Shown here: positions 4,657 through 11,053 of the stretch, piece after piece
Position numbering within the stretch: the stretch's first letter is position 1
How the letters are laid out: every line of letters starts with the position of its first letter
NCBI GenBank assembly: GCA_001816645.1
Contig: MHCO01000037.1
Span: 1 to 11,053 of the forward strand
DNA length: 11,053 nt
From: Candidatus Woykebacteria bacterium GWB1_45_5
GTDB taxonomy: Bacteria; Patescibacteriota; Microgenomatia; Woykebacterales; RBG-16-39-9b
Reading direction: 5' to 3'
Program-made: the position numbers and the translations under genes
The notes under the pieces: generated by a model
The model's database searches: none
The model's input: only the letters and a program-made list of their open reading frames with translations
What the model was told of the DNA's origin: nothing

Positions 4657-7020
4657 ATGACTGTCTCGACCAAATACGGCCATTTCTCCAAAGACGGCAA
4701 AGAATACATTATTACCCGGCCCGATACTCCAAGGCCGTGGATCAATTATCTAACTAACGGTAAATATACTGCTCTTTGTTCAGCCACTGGCGGTGGCTAC
4801 TCCTTTTATATTGACCCCTCTTACAACCGCATTACTAGAGAAACGCCTGGTGAACAGATTCTGGCTGATCGGCCAGGCCGCTATATTTATATTCGCGACA
4901 ATGATACCGGTGAATACTGGAGTGCCAATTGGCAGCCAGTAATGAAGCCGGCTGACTTTTGGGAAGCTAGAATTGGCCTCGGTTATAATAAAATGGCCTC
5001 AATTAACCACGACATAAAAAGCGAAGTAACCTATTTTGTTCCGCTTGGTGAAAACGTCGAGATCTGGGACGTTACTATAAAAAATCTATCAGAAAAGTCC
5101 CGTGACATTTCGGTTATTAGCTACGTGGAATGGGTTTTGGGCAGTTTTTCCAAGGATCTTTCTGATCGAGTATTTGATTCGCTTTTTAATGATGTCTACT
5201 TTAAAGAAAACGTTATCTATGCTACCAAAAGAAGGTGGGATAGGCCCGATAAACCGGGTGTAGCCTGGGATCACTGGGCCTACATGAGCGGTTCGGAAGA
5301 GTTTGAATGTTTTAACTGTGTCAAGGAAGACTTTATCGGTGAGTATCGCTATCTTTCCAACCCGATTGCCGTCGAACTCGGGTTTTGTAAAAATGGCTAT
5401 GGAGAAAGTGAAGATGCCATCGGTTCCTTAATGAAGACCTTTAAATTAAAAGCTGGTGAAGAAAAACGGTTTCATTATCTTCTCGGTGTCGAAAGAAGCC
5501 AGGAGGAGATTGATACAAAGGTTAGGGAGTTCCGGAAGCGAAGTTTTGTGGACAAAAAGTTTAAGGAGATAAATAAGTTTTGGGAAGACTATCTTGGTGA
5601 ACTAACCGTTAAAACCCCTGACCCGGAATTTAATTTATCCGTCAATATCTGGAATAAATATCAGTCTTGGATCACTAGCCAAATTGGCGAGATGGATTCT
5701 TATTATATTGGTTCGGGTAGTTTCGGCTTCCGCGACGAATGTCAGCACATTTTCGGTGTTTTACCAATTAATCAAGGGTTTGTTAAAGAAAGGCTGGTTG
5801 AGATCTTGAAGCACCAGTTCGAAGAGGGGCATACTGTTCACAACTGGAATCCTCTTACTGGCCAGGGAGTAGTGACCAACCATTCCGACGATCCCCAGTG
5901 GCTCGTGATGGCCGTTTTAAATTATGTTAAAGAGACAGGCGACCTTGGATTTTTGAAAGAACGGGTAAAATATTTAGATAAAGGCGAGGGGAGTGTTTTA
6001 GAACACATGCTTCGAGCCCTTGATTACACTCTTTATCACGTTAGCCCAAACGGAATCCCTTTGCGGCGGACAGCTGATTGGAACGATGCCTTGGCCGGTG
6101 GGCACCTAGGCAAAGGCGAATCTCTCATGGTTGCCAACCAAGTCGCTTGGAATATTTTAGAGATTGTACCTGTATTGGAAGTGGTAAAGGAACGAGCCAA
6201 GGCTAGACGATATTTGAATATTTATGAGCATCTGAAAAAGACAATCAATGAGCAGTATTGGGATGGGGCTTGGTATATTCGGGCGACGGCTGATGATGGC
6301 AGTCTAATTGGTAGCCACCGCAATAAAGAAGGCAAGATCCATATTAATGGCCAAACCTGGCCGGTAATAAGTAGTATTGCTACCACTGCCCGGGGCAGGC
6401 GGGCGATGGATTCGCTTTGGCAGCATTTGATGACAAAGTATGGGGCTTTGACCTTTACGCCGGCTTACACGAAGCTCAACGCCGATCTTGGTGTAATTTC
6501 CCAATTTGCCCCGGGCTCAAAAGAAAACGCCACTGTTTTTTCCCACCCCAATACTTGGGTGATTATTGCCGAGTGTATCTTAGGCCGAGGTGATAAGGCT
6601 TACGATGCCTGGAAGCGGACTTCATTTTTGACTCGTAGCAAAGAACCCGATCTTTATAAGATGGAGCCTTATGTTTACACTGAATTTAGTTATGGTCCGC
6701 AAAGTCCCCATTTTGGCCTAGGCAGCTATTCTTGGATGACAGGCAGTGCGGCTTGGTTTTTCCGGGCTTGTACGGATTATATTTTGGGGGTTAGACCGCG
6801 GTTGGGGGGTCTATTTATCGACCCTTGTATACCAAAGGACTGGAAAGAATTTTCGGTTCAAAGAAATTTCCGGGGGGCAACCTATCATATTCATGTCCGC
6901 AATAGCCACAGGGCAAATAAGGGGGTTAAGCAGATTAAAGTTGATGGTAAAGCAATTACGGGACAAATTCTGCCGGTTTTCAGTCGGGGAAAGCACAAGG
7001 TTGAAGTGGAATTAGGTTAA
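4657..7020 (+). CDS. GH94 family glycoside phosphorylase (cellobiose/chitobiose phosphorylase type)
   Basis: A 787-residue cytoplasmic enzyme that would reversibly split a beta-linked disaccharide with phosphate, giving an alpha-sugar-1-phosphate without ATP. Length fits cellobiose and N,N'-diacetylchitobiose phosphorylases (about 800). The N-terminal part (ITRPDTPRPWINYL, TGGGYSFY, WSANWQPV, about 15-105) is the beta-sandwich domain; the (alpha/alpha)6 barrel follows from about 310. The DWND motif at 474-477 places W475 and D477 where the family has the -1 site Trp and the general acid (Trp488/Asp490 in the Cellvibrio gilvus enzyme, from memory). E623, H630, T695 and G696 keep a constant offset from Glu659, His666, Thr731 and Gly732, the last three of which bind phosphate, so phosphorolysis is expected. 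RDECQH (359-364) differs from the RDxxQD I remember. The substrate cannot be read. There is no ribosome site; transcription probably starts at the ATG. The stop overlaps the next gene by 1 bp. Confidence 0.9.
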   Translation: MTVSTKYGHFSKDGKEYIITRPDTPRPWINYLTNGKYTALCSATGGGYSFYIDPSYNRITRETPGEQILADRPGRYIYIRDNDTGEYWSANWQPVMKPADFWEARIGLGYNKMASINHDIKSEVTYFVPLGENVEIWDVTIKNLSEKSRDISVISYVEWVLGSFSKDLSDRVFDSLFNDVYFKENVIYATKRRWDRPDKPGVAWDHWAYMSGSEEFECFNCVKEDFIGEYRYLSNPIAVELGFCKNGYGESEDAIGSLMKTFKLKAGEEKRFHYLLGVERSQEEIDTKVREFRKRSFVDKKFKEINKFWEDYLGELTVKTPDPEFNLSVNIWNKYQSWITSQIGEMDSYYIGSGSFGFRDECQHIFGVLPINQGFVKERLVEILKHQFEEGHTVHNWNPLTGQGVVTNHSDDPQWLVMAVLNYVKETGDLGFLKERVKYLDKGEGSVLEHMLRALDYTLYHVSPNGIPLRRTADWNDALAGGHLGKGESLMVANQVAWNILEIVPVLEVVKERAKARRYLNIYEHLKKTINEQYWDGAWYIRATADDGSLIGSHRNKEGKIHINGQTWPVISSIATTARGRRAMDSLWQHLMTKYGALTFTPAYTKLNADLGVISQFAPGSKENATVFSHPNTWVIIAECILGRGDKAYDAWKRTSFLTRSKEPDLYKMEPYVYTEFSYGPQSPHFGLGSYSWMTGSAAWFFRACTDYILGVRPRLGGLFIDPCIPKDWKEFSVQRNFRGATYHIHVRNSHRANKGVKQIKVDGKAITGQILPVFSRGKHKVEVELG

Positions 7021-8153
7021 TGAAACTCCTTTTGTTATATAAAACTTCACCGGAGTCGCCGACGTATAAAACACCTTCCTCATTTGGCGTGCAAGGCGAG
7101 GTTTTAGCCAGGGGCCTTAGGGAATTGGGCGTCGATTATAAAATTGTCGATCGCCGCGATAGTGAAGGGAAAGAAGCTGCTTACAGTCAGTTTCAACCAG
7201 ATTTTGTGCTCGGAATTGGTTATTGGGGTGACGTGCCTGAAATCGTAAACCACCCTCAACAACACGGGCAACGACCGATTCCTTGGATCGTCGCTGATGG
7301 AGCTGTTTTGGACTACCAAGAAAATTTGAACCAATTGGACTTAGTGCTAGCGACTAGCAATTGGGTGAAGGAAGTGCTAATAAGGGATGGGGTTACATCT
7401 CCAGTTGGAGTAGTTTATGAAGGTGTGGATACTGATGTTTTTAAACCAATTTCGAAGAGCACGCCTCAAGTCAAAGAATTTAGGGAAAGGTTCAAATTAG
7501 CGGAAAGCGAACTTTTGATCTTAACAGTGGGTGGTGATGGTATGAGTAAGGGTTTCCAGGAGGTTGTATTGGCTTTAAAACAGCTAGAGCATAAACTGCT
7601 TGGCTGGAAGTATATTGTTAAAGTAGCAGCTAGCCCAACTGGTAAAAACCAGACAAAGGAGGACACGTCTTTGGTCAGTAAATTGGGGCTCGATGGGCGG
7701 GTAATTTTCTTTTCCGAGATGCTTCACAAAAGTGGGCAATCGGCCCTTTTCAATGCCGCGGATATTTATGCTGCGCCTTCCCACAATGAAGGGTTTGGCC
7801 GCCCGCTAGTCGAGGCTCAGGCCTGTGGGGTGCCAGTTTTAACGGTTGACGGCACCTCTACCCGGGAGATGGTTAAGCATAAAATAAGCGGGTTTGCCGC
7901 TAAAGTGGGTGAAGAGATTTACAAAAAGAAGTTTAGGCTTGGTGAAAGAGAGGTTGAATTAGAAAAACCAAAATTGGTCGGCGTAAAAGCAGACTCAGCC
8001 GATCTTGCCGCCGATCTATTGGTTTTGGCTGATTCAAACCTGCGGTGGAAAATGGGCGAGGCGGGGAGGAAGTTTGTTTTGGAAAACTTTGACTACCGAA
8101 AGACAGCGAAAGATATGGTTGTGGCGATAAAGGAGAGTTTTGGGGTTGGTTAG
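7020..8153 (+). CDS. GT4 family glycosyltransferase, last gene of the glycan cluster
   Basis: A 377-residue GT-B fold, retaining glycosyltransferase without signal peptide or membrane helix. The N-terminal half (MKLLLLYKTSPESP, then an acceptor-side domain to about 160) is followed by EGVDTDVFKP (134-143), the linker region LTVGGDGMSKG (168-178, K177 in the usual donor-phosphate position) and AADIYAAPSHNEGFGRPLVEAQACG near 247-270. The last contains the EX7E motif (E257 and E265), which binds the nucleotide-sugar donor in GT4 enzymes. The ATG shares one base with the TAA stop of the GH94 gene, so it is co-transcribed and probably translationally coupled. Unlike the 2324 transferase, it has a canonical GT4 donor motif, so the two likely differ in donor or role. 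The acceptor is unknown; a glucose- or mannose-type donor is likely by family but not shown by sequence. Confidence 0.88.
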   Translation: MKLLLLYKTSPESPTYKTPSSFGVQGEVLARGLRELGVDYKIVDRRDSEGKEAAYSQFQPDFVLGIGYWGDVPEIVNHPQQHGQRPIPWIVADGAVLDYQENLNQLDLVLATSNWVKEVLIRDGVTSPVGVVYEGVDTDVFKPISKSTPQVKEFRERFKLAESELLILTVGGDGMSKGFQEVVLALKQLEHKLLGWKYIVKVAASPTGKNQTKEDTSLVSKLGLDGRVIFFSEMLHKSGQSALFNAADIYAAPSHNEGFGRPLVEAQACGVPVLTVDGTSTREMVKHKISGFAAKVGEEIYKKKFRLGEREVELEKPKLVGVKADSADLAADLLVLADSNLRWKMGEAGRKFVLENFDYRKTAKDMVVAIKESFGVG

Positions 8154-8171
8154 CTTACAAATAATTCTTTT

Positions 8172-8197
8172 TGTCACCTTTTCCGCAAAAGGTGACA
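8172..8197. repeat. Perfect 11-bp hairpin downstream of the glycan cluster
   Basis: TGTCACCTTTT (8172-8182) and AAAAGGTGACA (8187-8197) pair completely around a CCGC loop. It lies 18 nt past the stop of the second GT4 gene and could stabilise the mRNA 3' end. It lacks a T-tract on either strand, so it is not a canonical intrinsic terminator. Palindromes of this kind next to GGCGCC sequence recur, as I recall, as extragenic repeats in several bacterial groups. Confidence 0.55.
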
Positions 8198-8226
8198 CCA
8201 AAGGCGCCGCTAGACTGCGCTGGCTG

Positions 8227-8243
8227 CCCCGATTAAATCGGGG
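8227..8243. repeat. Perfect 7-bp hairpin CCCCGAT/ATCGGGG
   Basis: Stem 8227-8233 with 8237-8243 and a TAA loop, lying between GGCGCC (8203) and GACGCC (8245), which could add an outer stem GGCG/CGCC. It is part of the same composite spacer element as the hairpin at 8172-8197. Confidence 0.45.
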
Positions 8244-8338
8244 AGACGCCGTGCTCTTATAGCGGAGTTTAAAGTTTTGGGAATTGGAAATTTAAATTTA
8301 TTTAGAATTTCGGATTTGTGATTTAGAACTTTGAGAAA

Positions 8339-8395
8339 CTAGGCGGTTTCCTTTTTTATCTCTCCCAACAACCACAGTACTGCTTCCTTTTTTAG
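8339..8395 (-). pseudogene. C-terminal remnant of a paralogous HTH regulator gene
   Basis: On the minus strand these codons read KKEAVLWLLGEIKKETA and then TAG. The intact HTH gene at 8499-8699 ends KKEAVLWLLGEIKKETS. Over the 16 shared codons 8 differ, at 10 nucleotides, and every change is synonymous. Upstream of the shared part the similarity stops abruptly (8396 onward), and no helix-turn-helix or start codon is found. This is therefore the stump of a second, once-functional copy whose N-terminal part was lost or replaced. Confidence 0.7.
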
Positions 8396-8430
8396 CCCAC
8401 GCAGTGGTCGCAGAGCGCGGGAGTACCTGA

Positions 8431-8480
8431 AGAATTGAGTTTTAGCGAAATTCTGAAGTTACGGAGCGATCTATAACTTC
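8431..8480. repeat. Two adjacent small hairpins between HTH gene and its remnant
   Basis: AGAATT (8431-8436) pairs with AATTCT (8449-8454), and GAAGTTA (8455-8461) pairs with TAACTTC (8474-8480). They fill the stretch between the intact HTH gene and the remnant, and may mark the sequence that replaced the lost part of the second copy. No T-tract, so not a clear terminator. Confidence 0.4.
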
Positions 8481-8498
8481 GAAGAGTCGGAGGCTAGT

Positions 8499-8699
8499 TT
8501 AAGAGGTTTCTTTTTTAATTTCGCCGAGGAGCCACAACACTGCTTCCTTTTTATAACGCCGGTCACCCCTTGCGTTAATCCGGATGGCGGGAAGTTTACC
8601 ACGCTTGCCCCAGCGCTTGATAGTGAGGGGGGAAACCCGCAAAAAGGCAGCGACTTCTTTGACTGTCAACAGCTCTGGTAAGTCATCGCCAAGAGCCAT
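8499..8699 (-). CDS. Small helix-turn-helix DNA-binding protein (excisionase/MerR-like, HTH_17 type)
   Basis: A complete 66-residue protein. The ATG at 8699 is preceded by AAAGGA at 6 nt spacing, a good ribosome site. The domain spans about 9-60: LLTVKEVAAFLRVSPLTIKR gives the helix-turn-helix (recognition helix near SPLTIKRWGKRG), then LPAIRI, the basic wing RGDRRYKKE, and a closing helix VLWLLGEI. This is the layout of the excisionase-family domain, which binds DNA as a regulator or as a recombination directionality factor. No integrase or phage gene is nearby, so a transcriptional regulator is more likely. It is divergent from the M11 peptidase gene (about 175 nt between starts) and could control it, itself, or both; repeats at 8730-8758 are candidate sites. 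A degraded second copy of its 3' end lies at 8339-8395. Confidence 0.82.
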   Translation of the reverse strand: MALGDDLPELLTVKEVAAFLRVSPLTIKRWGKRGKLPAIRINARGDRRYKKEAVLWLLGEIKKETS

Positions 8700-8729
8700 G
8701 AAAATTCCTTTCCCACGGGCAGATAGCCT

Positions 8730-8758
8730 ACTTAAATGACTAAATGTGGCACTAAAAG
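8730..8758. promoter_or_regulatory. Possible operator: three ACT(T)AAA repeats
   Basis: ACTTAAATG (8730-8738), ACTAAATG (8739-8746) and ACTAAAAG (8751-8758) lie in direct order over 29 nt, covering the expected transcription start of the HTH gene and touching its -10 box. This placement suits autorepression. The repeats are A/T-rich and could be coincidental. Confidence 0.35.
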
Positions 8759-8784
8759 TATCACAATAGAAAAGAAGTTGTCAA
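8757..8784 (-). promoter_or_regulatory. Promoter of the HTH regulator gene
   Basis: Minus strand -35 TTGACA (8784-8779) and -10 GATACT (8762-8757) with a 16-nt spacer. The start of transcription would be near 8750, about 50 nt before the ATG. Confidence 0.5.
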
Positions 8785-8828
8785 GATCTGAATTTTGTGC
8801 TTGGTTTGGCTGATGTGCTAGCAAAAGT

Positions 8829-8858
8829 TTGACAAAGAAACCTTTTAGGTAGCAAAAT
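8829..8858 (+). promoter_or_regulatory. Promoter of the M11 metallopeptidase gene
   Basis: Plus strand -35 TTGACA (8829-8834), 18-nt spacer, -10 CAAAAT (8853-8858). Transcription would start about 9 nt before the ATG at 8875, too short a leader for a Shine-Dalgarno site, and none is seen. TATATT at 8858-8863 is an alternative -10 with poor spacing. Confidence 0.45.
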
Positions 8859-8874
8859 ATATTTAACTGCCCAA

Positions 8875-11053
8875 ATGAAAGCTGCCGACTTAATTAAACA
8901 ATATCGCGAAAACATCAATCCTCCTTACGGTCGTAAAGACGCCATTTCCGTTTCCGGCACTTTGTTTTTACTCATCGCTATTCCACTAACAGTAATTTTA
9001 GCTACTCAAGCTAGAGAGCCGACAAGTCGAGCGCAGGAAACAGTTAAATCCCAAATGGCGGGCGCGGCAGAAGAGGCGCAAAATGAAAATCTTAGGCTGC
9101 TGCAGCTAAATAGTCAGTTAGCCCAGGCTGCTCCAGCGCAAAAAGGAAAGATCTTGGCGGGAATGAAAAGCGTCGCCACCATTCGGAAAAGCCGCCTGAA
9201 GGCTCTTTTAGATAAAAACCCAAAGGAAGCAGAAAGAATGCTACTGCCAAAGGAAATTACTGCCACTCTTCCAGCTGAGCTGCAAAGTAGTCTTGAACAG
9301 CCGGTTACCGCTAAAGGCACGTTGGAGATTTTAGCGATTGACGACTTCCCAAAGAAAGAGGCGGATAACGAATATTTTCTGCGAACAGCTGCCGAAAGAT
9401 TTTCACTTTATCCCACGGGTGATTTTAAGATTAAAGCGGGAACGGATATTAAGATTTCCGGGACTGCTCTAGACGATAAAATCGTTTTCGAACCAGATAA
9501 AACCCAAGTTTCAAATGTGCTTGGGGAAACCACCGGTGACCAAAAAGTAGTCGTGCTTATGGTAAATTTCCAAAATAACACTAGCCAACCATTTGACGCG
9601 GCGACGGCCAGTACTAGAGTTTTTACTTCCACTAATAATTATTACAAAGAGGTTTCTTTCAACAAAGCCTCGCTTTCCGGAGACGTAGTCGGTTGGTACA
9701 CAATGCCGATTAATCAAACCTGCGACTATAACACTCTTCTGACAAATGCGATTGCCACAAGCGACCCTTACGTTTATTTTCCAAATTATTCTCGAATAAT
9801 TATCACCTTTCCGGTAAGTGGTGGCTGTGGTTGGGCAGGGATGGGGACTGTGGGGAAGTGGGGAATAAGCACGGCTGATGGTAACATTTTAGCTTCGGTT
9901 TCTTGGGATCTAGCTTCCTATTTTCAGCCGTCCGTAATTGGTCACGAATTGGGACATAATTTTGGCGCCGGTCACGCTAACTTTCTAGAGTGCGGTTTAG
10001 AATCGATTGGTGAAGCTTGTACGGAGGTTGAATATGGAGATTACTATGACATTATGGGTACAGCAGGTTACATGGGCCATTTCAACGGTAAGTTTAAAGA
10101 AACCTTCGCTTGGTTTGATCCGGCCAATGTTCAGACGGTAAGCCCCGGTACGAGTGTGATGATCTATCCGATCGAAAGCGCTAGTGCCAGCCTACAGGCG
10201 GTGAAAGTGGTTCGCGAAAAAGACGAAAATAATAATCCGATTAGCTGGTACTACATTGAGTTTCGCCAGCAAACCGGTTATGACACTTCTTTACCCGGTA
10301 CTTATGTTTTTAACGGCGCTTTGATCCACTACTATGAGAGTTATGATACCTATCTAATTGATACCACCCCGAATTCTTCAGCCAATAGTTACAATGATCG
10401 AATAGATAGCGCGCTAGCAGTTGGTAATACATTAACCGACACTGCGGTCGGCCTAGAAATCAGCACCGTGAGTAAAGGAAGCGGTGACCTGACTGTTTCA
10501 GTAAATAGCATTCCCATCCCTTGTGTCCGAGCAAACCCCTTGGTTGAGGCTGATCCAAGCACCGCCTACGGCAATCCCGGCTCAAAGAAAAGTTACAGCG
10601 TCACAGTGACCAACAATGATAATTCGCCTTGTGGGGCTTCAACCTTTTCTCTAACGACCACTAACGTGCCTTCCGGTTGGACCGCTGCTTTTGCTGCCTC
10701 TCAATTAAGTATTAGTCCCGATGCCAGTGCGACAACTACTCTCGATGTTACATCCGCGGCTGGTGCTGCCGAAAACTACTACGATATAAACGTTACCGCG
10801 ACAAACCAAGCTGATGCTAGTTATAAAGATAGTGAAACAATAACTTACGTAGTTACTGCCGATACTCAACCGCCAACCGTTGATATCAAAGCCAATAATT
10901 CAAATGGGCCGGTTACGATTGCTTACACTACTGCCGCCACCCTTTCTTGGACTTCTAGTAACGCCACAAGCTGCAATGCGTCTAATGGCTGGTTGGGAAG
11001 TAAAGGAACTACCGGATCGGCTTCAACCGGGAGATTGACTAGTAGCCGGACTT
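8875..11053 (+). CDS. Membrane-anchored M11 (gametolysin-like) zinc metallopeptidase with NEW3 and Ig-like modules, 3' end beyond window
   Basis: The frame is open from the ATG at 8875 to the right edge (726 codons visible). Residues 1-25 are polar and basic, followed by one hydrophobic helix (about 27-46), predicting an N-in anchor with the rest outside. Residues 50-200 are Ala/Gln/Lys-rich with coiled-coil character, probably a stalk or propeptide. The catalytic domain, about 210-470, contains HELGHNFGAGH at 357-367: H357, H361 and H367 as zinc ligands and E358 as catalytic base (HEXXHXXGXXH). The Met-turn YYDIMG (390-395, M394) is followed by GHFNGKFKETFAW, the arrangement of peptidase family M11. 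A domain at about 552-660 resembles the NEW3 beta-sandwich, and from 666 an Ig-like module begins (PPTVDIKANNSNGPVTI), a module I associate with CPR secreted proteins. There is no ribosome site, and the leader is very short. The substrate is unknown; a cell-surface or host-directed role is inference. Confidence 0.87.
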   Translation, partial: MKAADLIKQYRENINPPYGRKDAISVSGTLFLLIAIPLTVILATQAREPTSRAQETVKSQMAGAAEEAQNENLRLLQLNSQLAQAAPAQKGKILAGMKSVATIRKSRLKALLDKNPKEAERMLLPKEITATLPAELQSSLEQPVTAKGTLEILAIDDFPKKEADNEYFLRTAAERFSLYPTGDFKIKAGTDIKISGTALDDKIVFEPDKTQVSNVLGETTGDQKVVVLMVNFQNNTSQPFDAATASTRVFTSTNNYYKEVSFNKASLSGDVVGWYTMPINQTCDYNTLLTNAIATSDPYVYFPNYSRIIITFPVSGGCGWAGMGTVGKWGISTADGNILASVSWDLASYFQPSVIGHELGHNFGAGHANFLECGLESIGEACTEVEYGDYYDIMGTAGYMGHFNGKFKETFAWFDPANVQTVSPGTSVMIYPIESASASLQAVKVVREKDENNNPISWYYIEFRQQTGYDTSLPGTYVFNGALIHYYESYDTYLIDTTPNSSANSYNDRIDSALAVGNTLTDTAVGLEISTVSKGSGDLTVSVNSIPIPCVRANPLVEADPSTAYGNPGSKKSYSVTVTNNDNSPCGASTFSLTTTNVPSGWTAAFAASQLSISPDASATTTLDVTSAAGAAENYYDINVTATNQADASYKDSETITYVVTADTQPPTVDIKANNSNGPVTIAYTTAATLSWTSSNATSCNASNGWLGSKGTTGSASTGRLTSSRT

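Larger units (their letters stand above)
8154..8338. other. Gene-free spacer after the glycan cluster
   Basis: Together with the remnant at 8339-8395 and the hairpins at 8431-8480, this forms a 345-nt stretch without an intact gene. It holds two perfect hairpins (8172-8197 and 8227-8243) and an A/T-rich tract at about 8272-8336 made of variants of GAATTT/GATTTAGAA. There is no T-run after either hairpin in the plus direction, so I could not identify a classical terminator for the glycan operon. Confidence 0.5.

Noticed and set aside
8272..8336. A/T-rich GAATTT/GATTTAG tract as an origin or CRISPR leader
   Set aside because: No DnaA-box cluster, regular repeats or spacers; only loose, degenerate A/T variants.
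8396..8455. Minus-strand continuation of the HTH remnant as a small gene
   Set aside because: The frame is open only back to a stop near 8458, contains no ATG start and has no helix-turn-helix sequence.
8154..8874. Integrated phage or mobile element suggested by the excisionase-like HTH
   Set aside because: No integrase, transposase, attachment-site repeats or phage gene is visible; HTH_17 proteins are also common as plain regulators.
9114..9717. Minus-strand frames inside the M11 gene
   Set aside because: They are shadows of a long plus-strand frame with clear motifs and show no domain of their own.

Overview
The window looks like chromosomal DNA of a Patescibacteria (CPR) type bacterium. 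This is inferred, not proven. The main clue is the downstream end of the last gene (an Ig-like module rich in 'ATLSWTSSNATSC'-type residues), a module I associate with secreted CPR proteins. Degenerate REP-like and A/T-rich spacer sequences point the same way. TGA is used as a normal stop (genes ending at 501 and 3526), so this is not the Gracilibacteria/Absconditabacteria code. I see no tRNA, rRNA, CRISPR, transposase or integrase gene.

Left part, minus strand (1-1900): a truncated membrane-anchored protein of unknown function, then a secreted zinc metallopeptidase with an HEFGHRAGKAD site and a C-terminal membrane anchor. Each has its own sigma70-type promoter and a purine-rich leader of about 63 nt. 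A strong intrinsic terminator lies between them, and a second lies upstream of the peptidase promoter. The two terminator/promoter junctions are related copies.

Middle-left spacer (1734-2323): no protein gene. It holds a good minus-strand promoter (2165-2193) that faces the terminator at 1871-1917 across about 280 nt of structured, non-coding sequence. This is a candidate small RNA unit. REP-like hairpins lie inside it. A plus-strand promoter for the next operon lies to its right.

Centre, plus strand (2324-8153): a compact glycan cluster of GT4 glycosyltransferase, six-hairpin (alpha/alpha toroid) glycosidase-like protein, GH94 disaccharide phosphorylase and a second GT4 glycosyltransferase. 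Genes 1-2 overlap by 4 bp and genes 3-4 by 1 bp. The 60-nt gap before the GH94 gene holds its own promoter, positioned to give an essentially leaderless mRNA. None of the four has a signal peptide, so the work is cytoplasmic: making, or reversibly breaking, a beta-linked sugar that one or both transferases could use or build.

Right part (8154-11053): a decayed spacer with hairpins, a 17-codon remnant of a paralogous HTH gene, an intact 66-aa excisionase/MerR-type HTH regulator (minus), and, divergently, a large N-terminally anchored M11 (gametolysin-like) metallopeptidase with NEW3 and Ig-like modules, running off the right edge. Overall, a cytoplasmic sugar cluster is flanked by two differently anchored extracytoplasmic metallopeptidases.
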